Origin: a virus
IMG/VR virus record: IMGVR_UViG_3300023106_000023
Location: 1-29,351 of that record
Reading direction: 5' to 3' (one strand)
DNA: 29,351 bases
Shown here piece after piece: positions 1 to 5,293 of this stretch. The notes beneath the pieces were generated by a model. It was not told the origin of the DNA. It did not search any database and saw nothing but the letters and a program-made list of their open reading frames with translations. The translations under genes and the position numbers were made by a program. Position 1 is the stretch's first letter; each line of letters opens with the position of its first letter.

Positions 1-2505
1 GAGCAGGAACTGCTGCGCGAGCGCACATACGAGATGACCAACGGCCAGGTGCAAAGCGCCAGCAAACGCGACCAGCTGCTGCTGCATATCCTGGAGAACT
101 ACGGCGTGGACCTGCCCGACATGCAGAAGTCCACATTGGAGCGGCGCATCGCGGATCCCGACTTGCCCGAAGGCCTCAAGGAACTGCTGCGCGTGCGCCT
201 GTCGACCGCTACCACCAGCACCAGCAAGTACCAGGCCCTGCTCAACTGCGTCAGCAGCGATGGCCGGCTGCGCGGCACGAAGCAATACTGCGGCGCCGCG
301 CGCACCGGGCGCTGGGCCGGCCGTCTGTTCCAGCCCGACAATCTACCTTCTCGCGGCCTCATGCCCGAGGACCAGATAGAACTAGGCATTCAGGCGCTCA
401 AGGACGGCACCGCCGGCCTGTTGTTCGGCGACGTGATGTGGCTCACCAGCTCGGCTATTCGCGGATGTATCGCGGCGCCGCCTGGCAAGAAGCTGGTGGT
501 GGCCGACCTGTCGAACATCGAGGGGCGCGGACTGGCCTGGCTCGCCGGTGAGAAGTGGAAGATGAAGGCGTTCGCCGAGTTCGACGCCGGGCGCGGCCAC
601 GACCTGTACGCGCTGGCATACGCCAAGTCGTTCGGCGTCTCGCCCGAGTCGGTGATGGAAGACAAGAAGGCCGGCGGCATCCAGCGTCAGGTCGGGAAAG
701 TTCAAGAGCTCGCCCTAGGGTTTCAATCCGGCGTCGGCGGATTCTGCACCTTCGCAGCGGCCTACGGTATCGACTTGGAAGATCTGGCCGCGCAGGCGCA
801 GCGCCACATACCCGGCGAGGTGTGGGGCCAGTCGTCGATCATGCTGGAATGGCACCGCAGCAAGGGCCGCGACCCGGCGGCGCAGTACGGGCTGTCGGAC
901 CGCGCATGGCTGGTGTGCGAGTCGTTCGTCCTCGGCTGGCGTGCCGGCCACCCCGCGATTAAAGACTGGTGGCACGACCTGGAAGACAAGATGCGCCAGG
1001 CGATCACGAACCCCGGCACCACCTACCAAAGCGGCAAGGTGAAAATCCGCCGTGACGGCGCGTGGATGCGCGTGGTGCTGCCGTCGGGCCGTGCGCTCTG
1101 CTACCCCGGCCCCGCGCTGGTGGCCGAGCGCAAGAAGAAAGACGAGACGGAAACGGCCGACGTCGAGACCGTGCGCGCGGTGGAGTCGGACACCGGCGAC
1201 GGGCGCACTTCGGTGAGCTATCTGGGCATGAACCAGTACAGCCGGAAGTGGTCCCGCATCCATACATACGGTGGCAAAGGGGCGGAAAACTGTCTGACTG
1301 GAGACACCGAAGTGTTGACCATGGTGGGCTGGTGTCGCATTGACGAAGTAGAGGATATCCCAGTGTGGGACGGCCATGAATGGGTCGAGCACGACGGTTG
1401 TGTTTATAAAGGTAATCAGTTAGTATTATCAAACTACGGCGTAAGGATGACGCCGGATCATTTGGTTCTAACTGAGAAAGGATGGCGGAATGCATCATCG
1501 TGCGAGGGACTTGACCGGGCAGACGTTGGGCTACCTGACGGCTATACGGTACATCGGATCGGAGAACGGGCGCCGGTCTATCTGGGAAGTGAAATGCAGC
1601 TGCGGTGTGCTCAAGCCTATGCAAGCCTCGGAATTCCTCAAGCAGCAGAAGCGCGGCATCGTGGCGTCGTGCGGGTGCATGCGGAAGGCGACGATCGGGG
1701 CGAGGAACGTTACCCACGGTATGAGCCGGCACCCGGCGTTTGCAGTGTGGCGCAGCATGTGCGACCGCTGCCACTTGGCGACGCACCAGGCGTATCACAA
1801 CTATGGTGCGCGGGGCATTACTGTCTGCGATACCTGGCTGGAATCCTTCGAGGCGTTCTGGGCCGACATGGGGCCGACGTACGCCACCGGGCGATCGATC
1901 GAGCGCAAGGACAACGCGCAGGGGTACAGCCCCGAGAATTGCCGATGGCAGTCAATGCGGCGGCAAGCGAACAACAAGCGCACCTCGCGGCTGATCGATA
2001 CCCCGATGGGGCGCATAACAGTGTCGCAGGCGGCGCGCCGGTACGGGATCTACGTCGGGACGCTGTACTACCGCCTGGACCACGGGTGGCCGGTGCTGAA
2101 GGCGCTCAACCTGTCTACGACCTGATGAACTGCGGGCCGCGTCACCAGTTCGTGGTGCGCGGCACCGACGGTCAAGCGCTGATCGTCCACAACTGCACCC
2201 AGGCCACCGCCCGCGACGTTATGGCCCACAACATGCCGCTGATCGACGGTGGATACTTTGACGGCGAGGAATTCATCGACGGGCTGCGCGCACTGGAGTT
2301 GCACGGCGAGCGTGACGACCGGCCCGAGCACCTGCAGGGCTATGGCATTGTCCTAACCGTTCATGATGAATGCGTGGCCGAGACCCCCGATGACCCCCGC
2401 TACAACGCCGAGCACCTGGCCGCGCTGCTGTGCGCACCACCACCATGGGCGCCGGACATGCCGCTGGCCGCCGCCGGCTTCGAGTCGTACCGCTACAAGA
2501 AATAA
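1..2505 (+). CDS. Family A (Pol I-like) phage DNA polymerase, C-terminal part, interrupted by an intein; 5' end outside window
   Basis: Template-directed DNA synthesis for phage replication. The frame is open from base 1, so the gene starts upstream and the ATG at 34 is internal. Visible family A hallmarks are motif A (VVADLSNIEGR, near 500-530), a motif B-like stretch (RQVGKVQELALGFQSGVGGF, near 690-740) and motif C (VLTVHDECVAETP, near 2353-2390) with the catalytic His-Asp. Between motifs B and C the extein reads GGKGAEN, then CTQATARD after the insertion, matching the conserved GGK..EN..QA.ARD block of the family. A 301-codon intein (1291-2193) splits this block, leaving 430 N-extein codons in the window and 103 C-extein residues. 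The gene ends at TAA 2503-2505, directly before promoter copy 1. Any exonuclease domain would lie upstream and cannot be seen. Splicing is probably required for activity because the intein separates catalytic motifs. Confidence 0.93.
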   Translation, partial: EQELLRERTYEMTNGQVQSASKRDQLLLHILENYGVDLPDMQKSTLERRIADPDLPEGLKELLRVRLSTATTSTSKYQALLNCVSSDGRLRGTKQYCGAARTGRWAGRLFQPDNLPSRGLMPEDQIELGIQALKDGTAGLLFGDVMWLTSSAIRGCIAAPPGKKLVVADLSNIEGRGLAWLAGEKWKMKAFAEFDAGRGHDLYALAYAKSFGVSPESVMEDKKAGGIQRQVGKVQELALGFQSGVGGFCTFAAAYGIDLEDLAAQAQRHIPGEVWGQSSIMLEWHRSKGRDPAAQYGLSDRAWLVCESFVLGWRAGHPAIKDWWHDLEDKMRQAITNPGTTYQSGKVKIRRDGAWMRVVLPSGRALCYPGPALVAERKKKDETETADVETVRAVESDTGDGRTSVSYLGMNQYSRKWSRIHTYGGKGAENCLTGDTEVLTMVGWCRIDEVEDIPVWDGHEWVEHDGCVYKGNQLVLSNYGVRMTPDHLVLTEKGWRNASSCEGLDRADVGLPDGYTVHRIGERAPVYLGSEMQLRCAQAYASLGIPQAAEARHRGVVRVHAEGDDRGEERYPRYEPAPGVCSVAQHVRPLPLGDAPGVSQLWCAGHYCLRYLAGILRGVLGRHGADVRHRAIDRAQGQRAGVQPRELPMAVNAAASEQQAHLAADRYPDGAHNSVAGGAPVRDLRRDAVLPPGPRVAGAEGAQPVYDLMNCGPRHQFVVRGTDGQALIVHNCTQATARDVMAHNMPLIDGGYFDGEEFIDGLRALELHGERDDRPEHLQGYGIVLTVHDECVAETPDDPRYNAEHLAALLCAPPPWAPDMPLAAAGFESYRYKK
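1477..1482 (+). promoter_or_regulatory. Ribosome binding site of the nested endonuclease gene
   Basis: AAAGGA lies 7 nt upstream of the ATG at 1490. The same bases encode Glu-Lys-Gly of the intein block B (TEKGW), so they are dual-purpose: splicing-domain codons and translation start signal. This decides the start at 1490. The only sense codons between the TAA at 1471 and 1490 in that frame contain no ATG, GTG or TTG. Confidence 0.7.
1490..2125 (+). CDS. HNH homing endonuclease nested out of frame inside the intein
   Basis: Predicted site-specific endonuclease of 211 aa that would cut intein-less polymerase alleles and drive homing. The order is a RDLTGQTLGYLTAI start typical of free-standing phage HNH proteins, Cys pairs C36-x-C38 and C61-x-C63 (likely zinc ligands), then THGMSRHPAFAVWRSM. 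The HNH core follows: NYGARGITVCDTWLESFEAF and SIERKDNAQGYSPENCRW, with N142 and N150. A C-terminal helix-turn-helix-like segment (VSQAARRYGIYVGTLYYRL) probably binds DNA. The gene is in frame 2 while polymerase and intein are in frame 1. Its ATG has an AAAGGA 7 nt upstream, and a same-frame TAA at 1469-1471 excludes a fused product. It starts just after block B and its TGA (2123-2125) lies within block F. Both ends look natural for the family, arguing against a sequencing frameshift. Family call is strong; homing role is inferred from position. Confidence 0.9.
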   Translation: MHHRARDLTGQTLGYLTAIRYIGSENGRRSIWEVKCSCGVLKPMQASEFLKQQKRGIVASCGCMRKATIGARNVTHGMSRHPAFAVWRSMCDRCHLATHQAYHNYGARGITVCDTWLESFEAFWADMGPTYATGRSIERKDNAQGYSPENCRWQSMRRQANNKRTSRLIDTPMGRITVSQAARRYGIYVGTLYYRLDHGWPVLKALNLSTT

Positions 2506-2538
2506 CTTGCACAAGTAAATACTTGCGTGTATAGTTCT
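2506..2538 (+). promoter_or_regulatory. Early promoter/operator repeat, copy 1 of 3
   Basis: This 33-bp sequence is identical to 4228-4260 and 6695-6727. It contains TTGCAC (2507-2512) and TATAGT (2530-2535) separated by exactly 17 bp, a near-consensus sigma70 promoter. An inverted repeat ACTTG-CA-CAAGT overlaps the -35 box, and a further ACTTGC lies in the spacer (2520-2525), giving three half-sites for a regulator. It begins at the polymerase stop codon and would drive the genes from 2590 onward. Expected transcription start is about 2541-2543. Confidence 0.8.
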
Positions 2539-2544
2539 TACATC

Positions 2545-2565
2545 GGCGCCGCATTGGGCGGCGCC
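2545..2565 (+). other. GC-rich hairpin in the 5' leader of module 1
   Basis: GGCGCCGC (2545-2552) and GCGGCGCC (2558-2565) form a perfect 8-bp stem with loop ATTGG. It starts right at the expected transcription start of promoter copy 1 and ends 24 nt before the next ATG. There is no T-tract behind it, so it is not a typical terminator. It may be an mRNA-stabilising 5' hairpin or a regulator of translation. The other two promoter copies have no such hairpin. Confidence 0.5.
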
Positions 2566-2589
2566 AGAACTGTCCCAAAGGACAAGGCC

Positions 2590-2880
2590 ATGAAAAAGAT
2601 TTTCGTATTCAGTAACGTTCAAGGTGGCGGTGATGGCATCTGCTACGCCATGGCCGAGGACGGCACCGTGCTGGGTTCGCACTGGTGCAGCAACGAATAT
2701 TTCGCCTCCGGCGACCTCGGCGTCACCCCCGGCTCGCGGCCAGATCGCCACGTAGATTACGCGAAACACTACCCGGACGGCTACGAAATGGAATTCATCC
2801 CCGCCGACGAAGTGAAAGCGCATGCAGGGCTTACCGCTGCTTTCGCGCTCAACAAGCAACAAGCCGACGCTGCCGAATAA
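2590..2880 (+). CDS. Conserved-looking phage hypothetical protein, 96 aa
   Basis: First gene behind promoter copy 1. The ATG at 2590 is chosen because AAAGGA (2577-2582) sits 7 nt upstream; an in-frame GTG at 2527 lies inside the promoter repeat and would be untranscribed or antisensible as a start. The protein (MKKIFVFSNVQGGGDGI...) is soluble and mixed alpha/beta in appearance, with a glycine-rich turn GGGDG at the start and several His/Cys/Trp residues (SHWCSNEY). There is no transmembrane segment. It resembles small unannotated proteins in replication or early regions of proteobacterial phages, as far as I recall. No function can be assigned. It is followed after 23 nt by the putative HTH gene. 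Confidence 0.75.
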   Translation: MKKIFVFSNVQGGGDGICYAMAEDGTVLGSHWCSNEYFASGDLGVTPGSRPDRHVDYAKHYPDGYEMEFIPADEVKAHAGLTAAFALNKQQADAAE

Positions 2881-2903
2881 TCCACCATCCCAAGGAACCC
2901 ATC

Positions 2904-3131
2904 ATGAAAAACGAAAACGATCTGCTCGACCTGGTCACCGAAATGGTCAAGGCCAAGAACGACGCCCAGCTGTCCCGCGCGCTCGGCATCGCGCCGCCGG
3001 TCATCAGCAAGGTGCGCCACGCCCATCTGCCGGTCGGCGCCGCACTGGTGATCAAGATCCACGAGGTCACCGGCATGGCCGTCGCGCTGATCAAGTCGCA
3101 CATCACCCACGGTCCGCAGGTGGTGAAATGA
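2904..3131 (+). CDS. Small putative helix-turn-helix (XRE/Cro-like) DNA-binding protein, 75 aa
   Basis: Probable DNA-binding regulator. The segment AQLSRALGIAPPVISKVRHA (about residues 20-39) matches the pattern of an XRE helix-turn-helix: a helix, a short turn around Gly-Ile, and a recognition helix PPVISKVR. It is followed by helices ending LVIKIHEVTGM, as in Cro-like folds. An AAGGAA stretch 8 nt before the ATG serves as Shine-Dalgarno. It overlaps the next gene by ATGA (3128-3131). Its place just behind promoter copy 1, plus the symmetrical ACTTG half-sites in the three promoters, make it a candidate for their regulator, but this link is inference. It could instead be a host-regulon modulator. 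Confidence 0.72.
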   Translation: MKNENDLLDLVTEMVKAKNDAQLSRALGIAPPVISKVRHAHLPVGAALVIKIHEVTGMAVALIKSHITHGPQVVK

Positions 3132-3310
3132 TCGCCGCTCGCCGCGCCCGGATAGCTACCGATAGCTACGGCGGCTACGAGGTGCAGGTCTGGCGCTGGT
3201 GGTTCCCGTTCTGGGTGCAGCCGCGCATCAACACTCACCACTCGATTTCGGAGGCCGAAGCCTACGCCAAACGCTGGCTCAACCACGTCGTAAAGGAAGT
3301 CACGAAATGA
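3128..3310 (+). CDS. Small hypothetical protein, 60 aa
   Basis: Starts at ATG 3128 inside the stop of the HTH gene and ends at TGA 3308-3310, itself overlapping the next ATG at 3307. This tight translational coupling on both sides supports a real gene. The protein is Arg/Trp-rich (VQVWRWWFPFWVQPR) and then has a short helix SEAEAYAKRWL. The aromatic stretch is too short and too charged for a confident membrane segment. No family is recognised. Similar short proteins with a central WRWWFPFW-like stretch are typical unannotated fillers of phage early operons. Confidence 0.65.
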   Translation: MIAARRARIATDSYGGYEVQVWRWWFPFWVQPRINTHHSISEAEAYAKRWLNHVVKEVTK

Positions 3311-3669
3311 AAACCGTCCTCTTACTCGGCGGCCCGGCCGCTGGCCAGCGCGTCGAAGTGCACGGGGCCATGAACAGCTATCGCGCGCTAACGGGCATCT
3401 GCGGTCTGCCGGTCGAGACCACCTACAAGGTCACCCCGATGTGCTCGCACGGCGAGGTGCACTGGTTCGGCGTGCTCGACGGCGCCGACCCGCTGGCGCT
3501 GCTCATTGCGGGGTACGCGCCTGCGCCAGCAAAGCGCGGTATCGTCGGCATGGACTTGTCCAAACTCGAGATGCACTTCGGCGATCCGGGCATCGTCCTG
3601 CGCAAGCTGTGCGCCGCCGGCGTGCTGACGCAAGAAGAACTGGCGACCGCCATGAGGAAATTCTCATGA
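3307..3669 (+). CDS. Hypothetical phage protein, 120 aa
   Basis: Starts at ATG 3307, overlapping the previous stop by ATGA, with AAGGAAG (about 3293-3299) as Shine-Dalgarno. The N-terminus MKTVLLLGGPAAGQR looks like a beta-strand followed by a Gly-rich loop, but it lacks the GKT/S of a Walker A motif, so NTP binding is not claimed. The middle carries VTPMCSHGEVHWFGVLDG, a beta-rich stretch. The C-terminal 45 residues look helical (FGDPGIVLRKLCAAGVLTQEELATAM). No signal peptide or membrane segment. Function unknown. It ends overlapping the start of the next gene. Confidence 0.68.
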   Translation: MKTVLLLGGPAAGQRVEVHGAMNSYRALTGICGLPVETTYKVTPMCSHGEVHWFGVLDGADPLALLIAGYAPAPAKRGIVGMDLSKLEMHFGDPGIVLRKLCAAGVLTQEELATAMRKFS

Positions 3670-3851
3670 TGCGCTTCGTTCTCACGGTGGGCGGCGCGGT
3701 GGTGCTATCCGCCCTTCTGACTTGGGCGATAGTGGAGTTGCTTGACACCGCCCCACCAACCCCCGCCAAAACGGAAACCCTCAGCTGCGTCCGGGTCAAG
3801 GAAGTGGCCCCGGCCGGCACCATCAACTACCTTTGCGAGGTTCGGAAATGA
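3666..3851 (+). CDS. Small single-pass membrane protein, 61 aa
   Basis: Starts at ATG 3666 (a second ATG follows directly at 3669), overlapping the upstream stop. One hydrophobic segment (VLTVGGAVVLSALLTWAIVELL, about residues 5-26) forms a membrane anchor or uncleaved signal. A Pro/Thr-rich linker and a small extramembrane tail with two Cys (LSCVRVKEV...YLCEVRK) follow; the two Cys could form a periplasmic disulfide. There is no lipobox. It ends at TGA 3849-3851 overlapping the nuclease start. No family recognised. Confidence 0.66.
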   Translation: MMRFVLTVGGAVVLSALLTWAIVELLDTAPPTPAKTETLSCVRVKEVAPAGTINYLCEVRK

Positions 3852-4225
3852 ACAGCAAAATCGAGCGCGACGACTTCGGGTCGACGACAATCAAGCGGCG
3901 GTCACTGGCGCGCCCCCTGCGCGAGAGCGATATCGAAAAGTACCTGGTCAAGCGCGTCAAGGAACTGGGTGGCGAGTGCCGCAAGATCCAGTTCATCGGC
4001 CGGCCGGGCGCCCCGGATCGGCTGGTGATGCTGCCGGATAAGATCGGCGGCGTTGGAGCTTTCCGCCAGGTGGTGCGCAATGCGCAAACCATCTGGATCG
4101 AACTCAAAGCACCCGGCAAAAAGGCCGAGCCGCACCAGCTGCGCGAGCACGAGCGCATGCGCAAGATGGGGCAGCGGGTGGTGGTGATTGATTCGCTGGC
4201 CGGCGTGGACGAAATCCTCAACTAA
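3848..4225 (+). CDS. VRR-NUC domain nuclease, 125 aa
   Basis: Predicted PD-(D/E)XK-type nuclease of the VRR-NUC family, probably acting on replication or recombination intermediates. Visible active-site elements in order are Glu26 in RESDIEKYLVKRVKELGG, the GAPDR loop (residues 54-58, Asp57), E85-L-K87 in IWIELKAPGKK, and Gln97 in PHQLREHERM. The length of 125 aa is normal for stand-alone phage versions. The ATG at 3848 overlaps the previous stop. Stand-alone VRR-NUC proteins are often encoded near phage helicases, and a SNF2-type helicase follows at 5290. It is the last gene of the first promoter module; promoter copy 2 begins 2 nt after its stop. Confidence 0.88.
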   Translation: MNSKIERDDFGSTTIKRRSLARPLRESDIEKYLVKRVKELGGECRKIQFIGRPGAPDRLVMLPDKIGGVGAFRQVVRNAQTIWIELKAPGKKAEPHQLREHERMRKMGQRVVVIDSLAGVDEILN

Positions 4226-4227
4226 AG

Positions 4228-4260
4228 CTTGCACAAGTAAATACTTGCGTGTATAGTTCT
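4228..4260 (+). promoter_or_regulatory. Early promoter/operator repeat, copy 2 of 3
   Basis: Identical over 33 bp to copies 1 and 3. The -35 TTGCAC is at 4229-4234 and the -10 TATAGT at 4252-4257, with a 17-bp spacer. Homology with copy 1 extends a further 7 bp (TACATCG, 4261-4267). The first half-site is GCTTG here instead of ACTTG. It sits between the VRR-NUC stop and the gene at 4289, with a leader of only about 25 nt. Confidence 0.8.
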
Positions 4261-4288
4261 TACATCGCAACCCACACCGGAGAACACC

Positions 4289-4486
4289 ATGCCCCGCTCT
4301 ATCGAAACCCTCACCGCCCGCCGCGCCGCGCAGTTAAAAGCGCTGGCCCAGGTGCGCAACACCCTGCCGGCGTCGGACCGCGCCATGGTCATCGACCTGT
4401 TCGACCAGACCGAGCCGTTGACCGACAAGCAGCACGAAACGATCGCCGTTCTGGCCGGCCGCTACCTGTGCGAGGTGGTGTCGTGA
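4289..4486 (+). CDS. Small helical hypothetical protein, 65 aa
   Basis: First gene behind promoter copy 2. The ATG at 4289 has GGAGA (4279-4283) as Shine-Dalgarno. The protein is almost entirely predicted helix and charged (SIETLTARRAAQLKALAQV...LTDKQHETIAVLAGRYL), with no membrane segment and no Cys pairs for metal binding. It may be a small nucleic-acid-associated or partner protein, but no family is recognised. Its TGA (4484-4486) overlaps the GTG start of the next gene. Confidence 0.68.
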   Translation: MPRSIETLTARRAAQLKALAQVRNTLPASDRAMVIDLFDQTEPLTDKQHETIAVLAGRYLCEVVS

Positions 4487-4863
4487 AGACCGCTGACCTG
4501 CTCCCGCCACTGCTCGACTACTGGACCGCGCGCGCCGAGGGCGTGCCCGCCGACCAGCTGGACATCCGCCGCCTCCCGCGCCCCGGCGATCCACGCACCC
4601 CGGACGCCATCTGCGTGCGCCAACTGATCGGCAACGTCGGCACCGTGCTGGGCCTGATCCGCGTGGACTACAGCACGAACTGGGCGTTGGCCGGTCCGCT
4701 GGTGGAGAAGCACCGGCTCGACGTCTACTGGCTGGCCGGGCGGTGGCGTGCGGATATCCAGCGCCTACCCATGTACGCGGCGGGCGACACCCCGCTGATC
4801 GCCATCTGCCGCGCCGTCGTGCGCGCCGCGTTCGGCGACGAGGTGGAGGATTTGCCATGCTGA
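4483..4863 (+). CDS. DUF2591 / NinX-like phage protein, 126 aa
   Basis: Resembles the DUF2591 family, which includes NinX of lambdoid phages. The pattern is a starting TADLLPPLLDYWTARAEG, then VDYSTNWALAGPLVEKHRLD, and near the end GDTPLIAICRAVVRAAFGDE. All three blocks and the length of about 125 aa fit the family. The molecular function is unknown; members sit in early or nin-type regions. The start is GTG 4483 in GTGA overlap with the previous stop; the frame upstream of it is the translation of the promoter repeat and is not used. It overlaps the next gene at 4857-4863. Confidence 0.8.
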   Translation: MKTADLLPPLLDYWTARAEGVPADQLDIRRLPRPGDPRTPDAICVRQLIGNVGTVLGLIRVDYSTNWALAGPLVEKHRLDVYWLAGRWRADIQRLPMYAAGDTPLIAICRAVVRAAFGDEVEDLPC

Positions 4864-5042
4864 CCAACGAGGCGACCATAGCCTATTTGCGGATGATATT
4901 GGCGCAGAATACCAGTCGGCCAAACTACGGCGATGACAACTGCGATCCGACCAAGCAAATGGCAAAAGCGTATAACGGCGAGGGTATCGAAAACGGTATC
5001 CTGGCGTTGATCATGCTTCTGGAGCAGAAAGGGGCGAAGTGA
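4857..5042 (+). CDS. Small hypothetical protein, 61 aa
   Basis: ATG 4857 is preceded by GGAGGA (4845-4850) with a 6-nt spacer, a strong ribosome binding site that decides the start inside the end of the DUF2591 gene. The protein is mostly helical (ATIAYLRMILAQ... GIENGILALIMLLEQK). The final hydrophobic helix is short and flanked by charge, more likely amphipathic than membrane-spanning. A central NYGDDNCDPTKQ loop is acidic. No family recognised. The stop TGA (5040-5042) shares one base with the next ATG. Confidence 0.67.
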   Translation: MLTNEATIAYLRMILAQNTSRPNYGDDNCDPTKQMAKAYNGEGIENGILALIMLLEQKGAK

Positions 5043-5293
5043 TGGAGATTAAACGAATTGAGGGTGCGACCCGAACCTTTGGCGCGCCGCACGATTGGGA
5101 CGCGGAGGCCAACGGCAAATGCTACGGTCTGCCAGTGCGGGACGTAACCTGCGAGGGTACGCCGTTCATGGTCTCCGCATGGGGGCCGACGCCGCAGGAA
5201 ATGAAGGCGTTGCTGGCCGGCGAGACGATCAAGCTGTGGATCTCGGGCACCGTGCATCCGGTCGTGTCCGTCACCGTCGGGCCGGTGGTATGA
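5042..5293 (+). CDS. Hypothetical phage protein, 83 aa
   Basis: Starts at ATG 5042 (TGATG overlap with the preceding stop; an alternative GTG lies at 5039). The protein is beta-rich: MEIKRIEGATRTFGAPHDWD, then FMVSAWGPTPQEMKALLAG and a final IKLWISGTVHPVVSVTVG. The pattern of an N-terminal strand with APxDWD and a C-terminal VHPVVSVTVG is one I recall from unannotated genes next to phage helicases. No catalytic motif is evident. Coupling to the helicase by ATGA overlap (5290-5293) suggests a helicase-associated role, as inference only. Confidence 0.7.
   Translation: MEIKRIEGATRTFGAPHDWDAEANGKCYGLPVRDVTCEGTPFMVSAWGPTPQEMKALLAGETIKLWISGTVHPVVSVTVGPVV

Larger units (their letters stand above)
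1291..2193 (+). other. Intein (protein-splicing element) within the DNA polymerase, 301 codons
   Basis: Self-excising protein element that joins the two polymerase halves. Block A starts at Cys1 (CLTGDTEVLT, codon 1291-1293). Block B is GVRMTPDHLVLTEKGW, with the TxxH motif at intein residues 54-57. Block F is VYDLMNCGPRHQFVVRG, and block G ends IVHN (Asn codon 2191-2193) followed by Cys+1 (2194-2196). All standard splicing residues are present: Cys1, the block B Thr and His, the penultimate His, the terminal Asn and Cys+1. The recognisable splicing parts are only about 66 N-terminal and 28 C-terminal residues. The roughly 205 residues between them are Arg/Ala/Gly/His-rich, resemble no homing endonuclease in this frame, and are the off-frame reading of the HNH gene at 1490-2125. 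The N-terminal third (about 1380-1475) is visibly more AT-rich than the polymerase, which suggests separate ancestry. Confidence 0.92.

Noticed and set aside
1480-2125. Sequencing frameshifts creating an artificial out-of-frame HNH
   Set aside because: It would need two compensating indels, and HNH has a natural start with Shine-Dalgarno, an in-frame stop upstream, and its own natural C-terminus and stop. Read-level checking would still be useful.
1291-2193. Group I intron interrupting the polymerase, with HNH as intron-encoded endonuclease
   Set aside because: The polymerase frame remains open across the whole insert, and clear intein blocks A, B, F and G with Cys1, HN and Cys+1 are present. 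An intron would not show these.
2527-2589. N-terminal extensions beginning MYSSYI at 2527 and 4249
   Set aside because: They are the translation of the promoter repeat itself from a GTG, upstream of or at the transcription start. The real starts at 2590 and 4483 have supported initiation signals.
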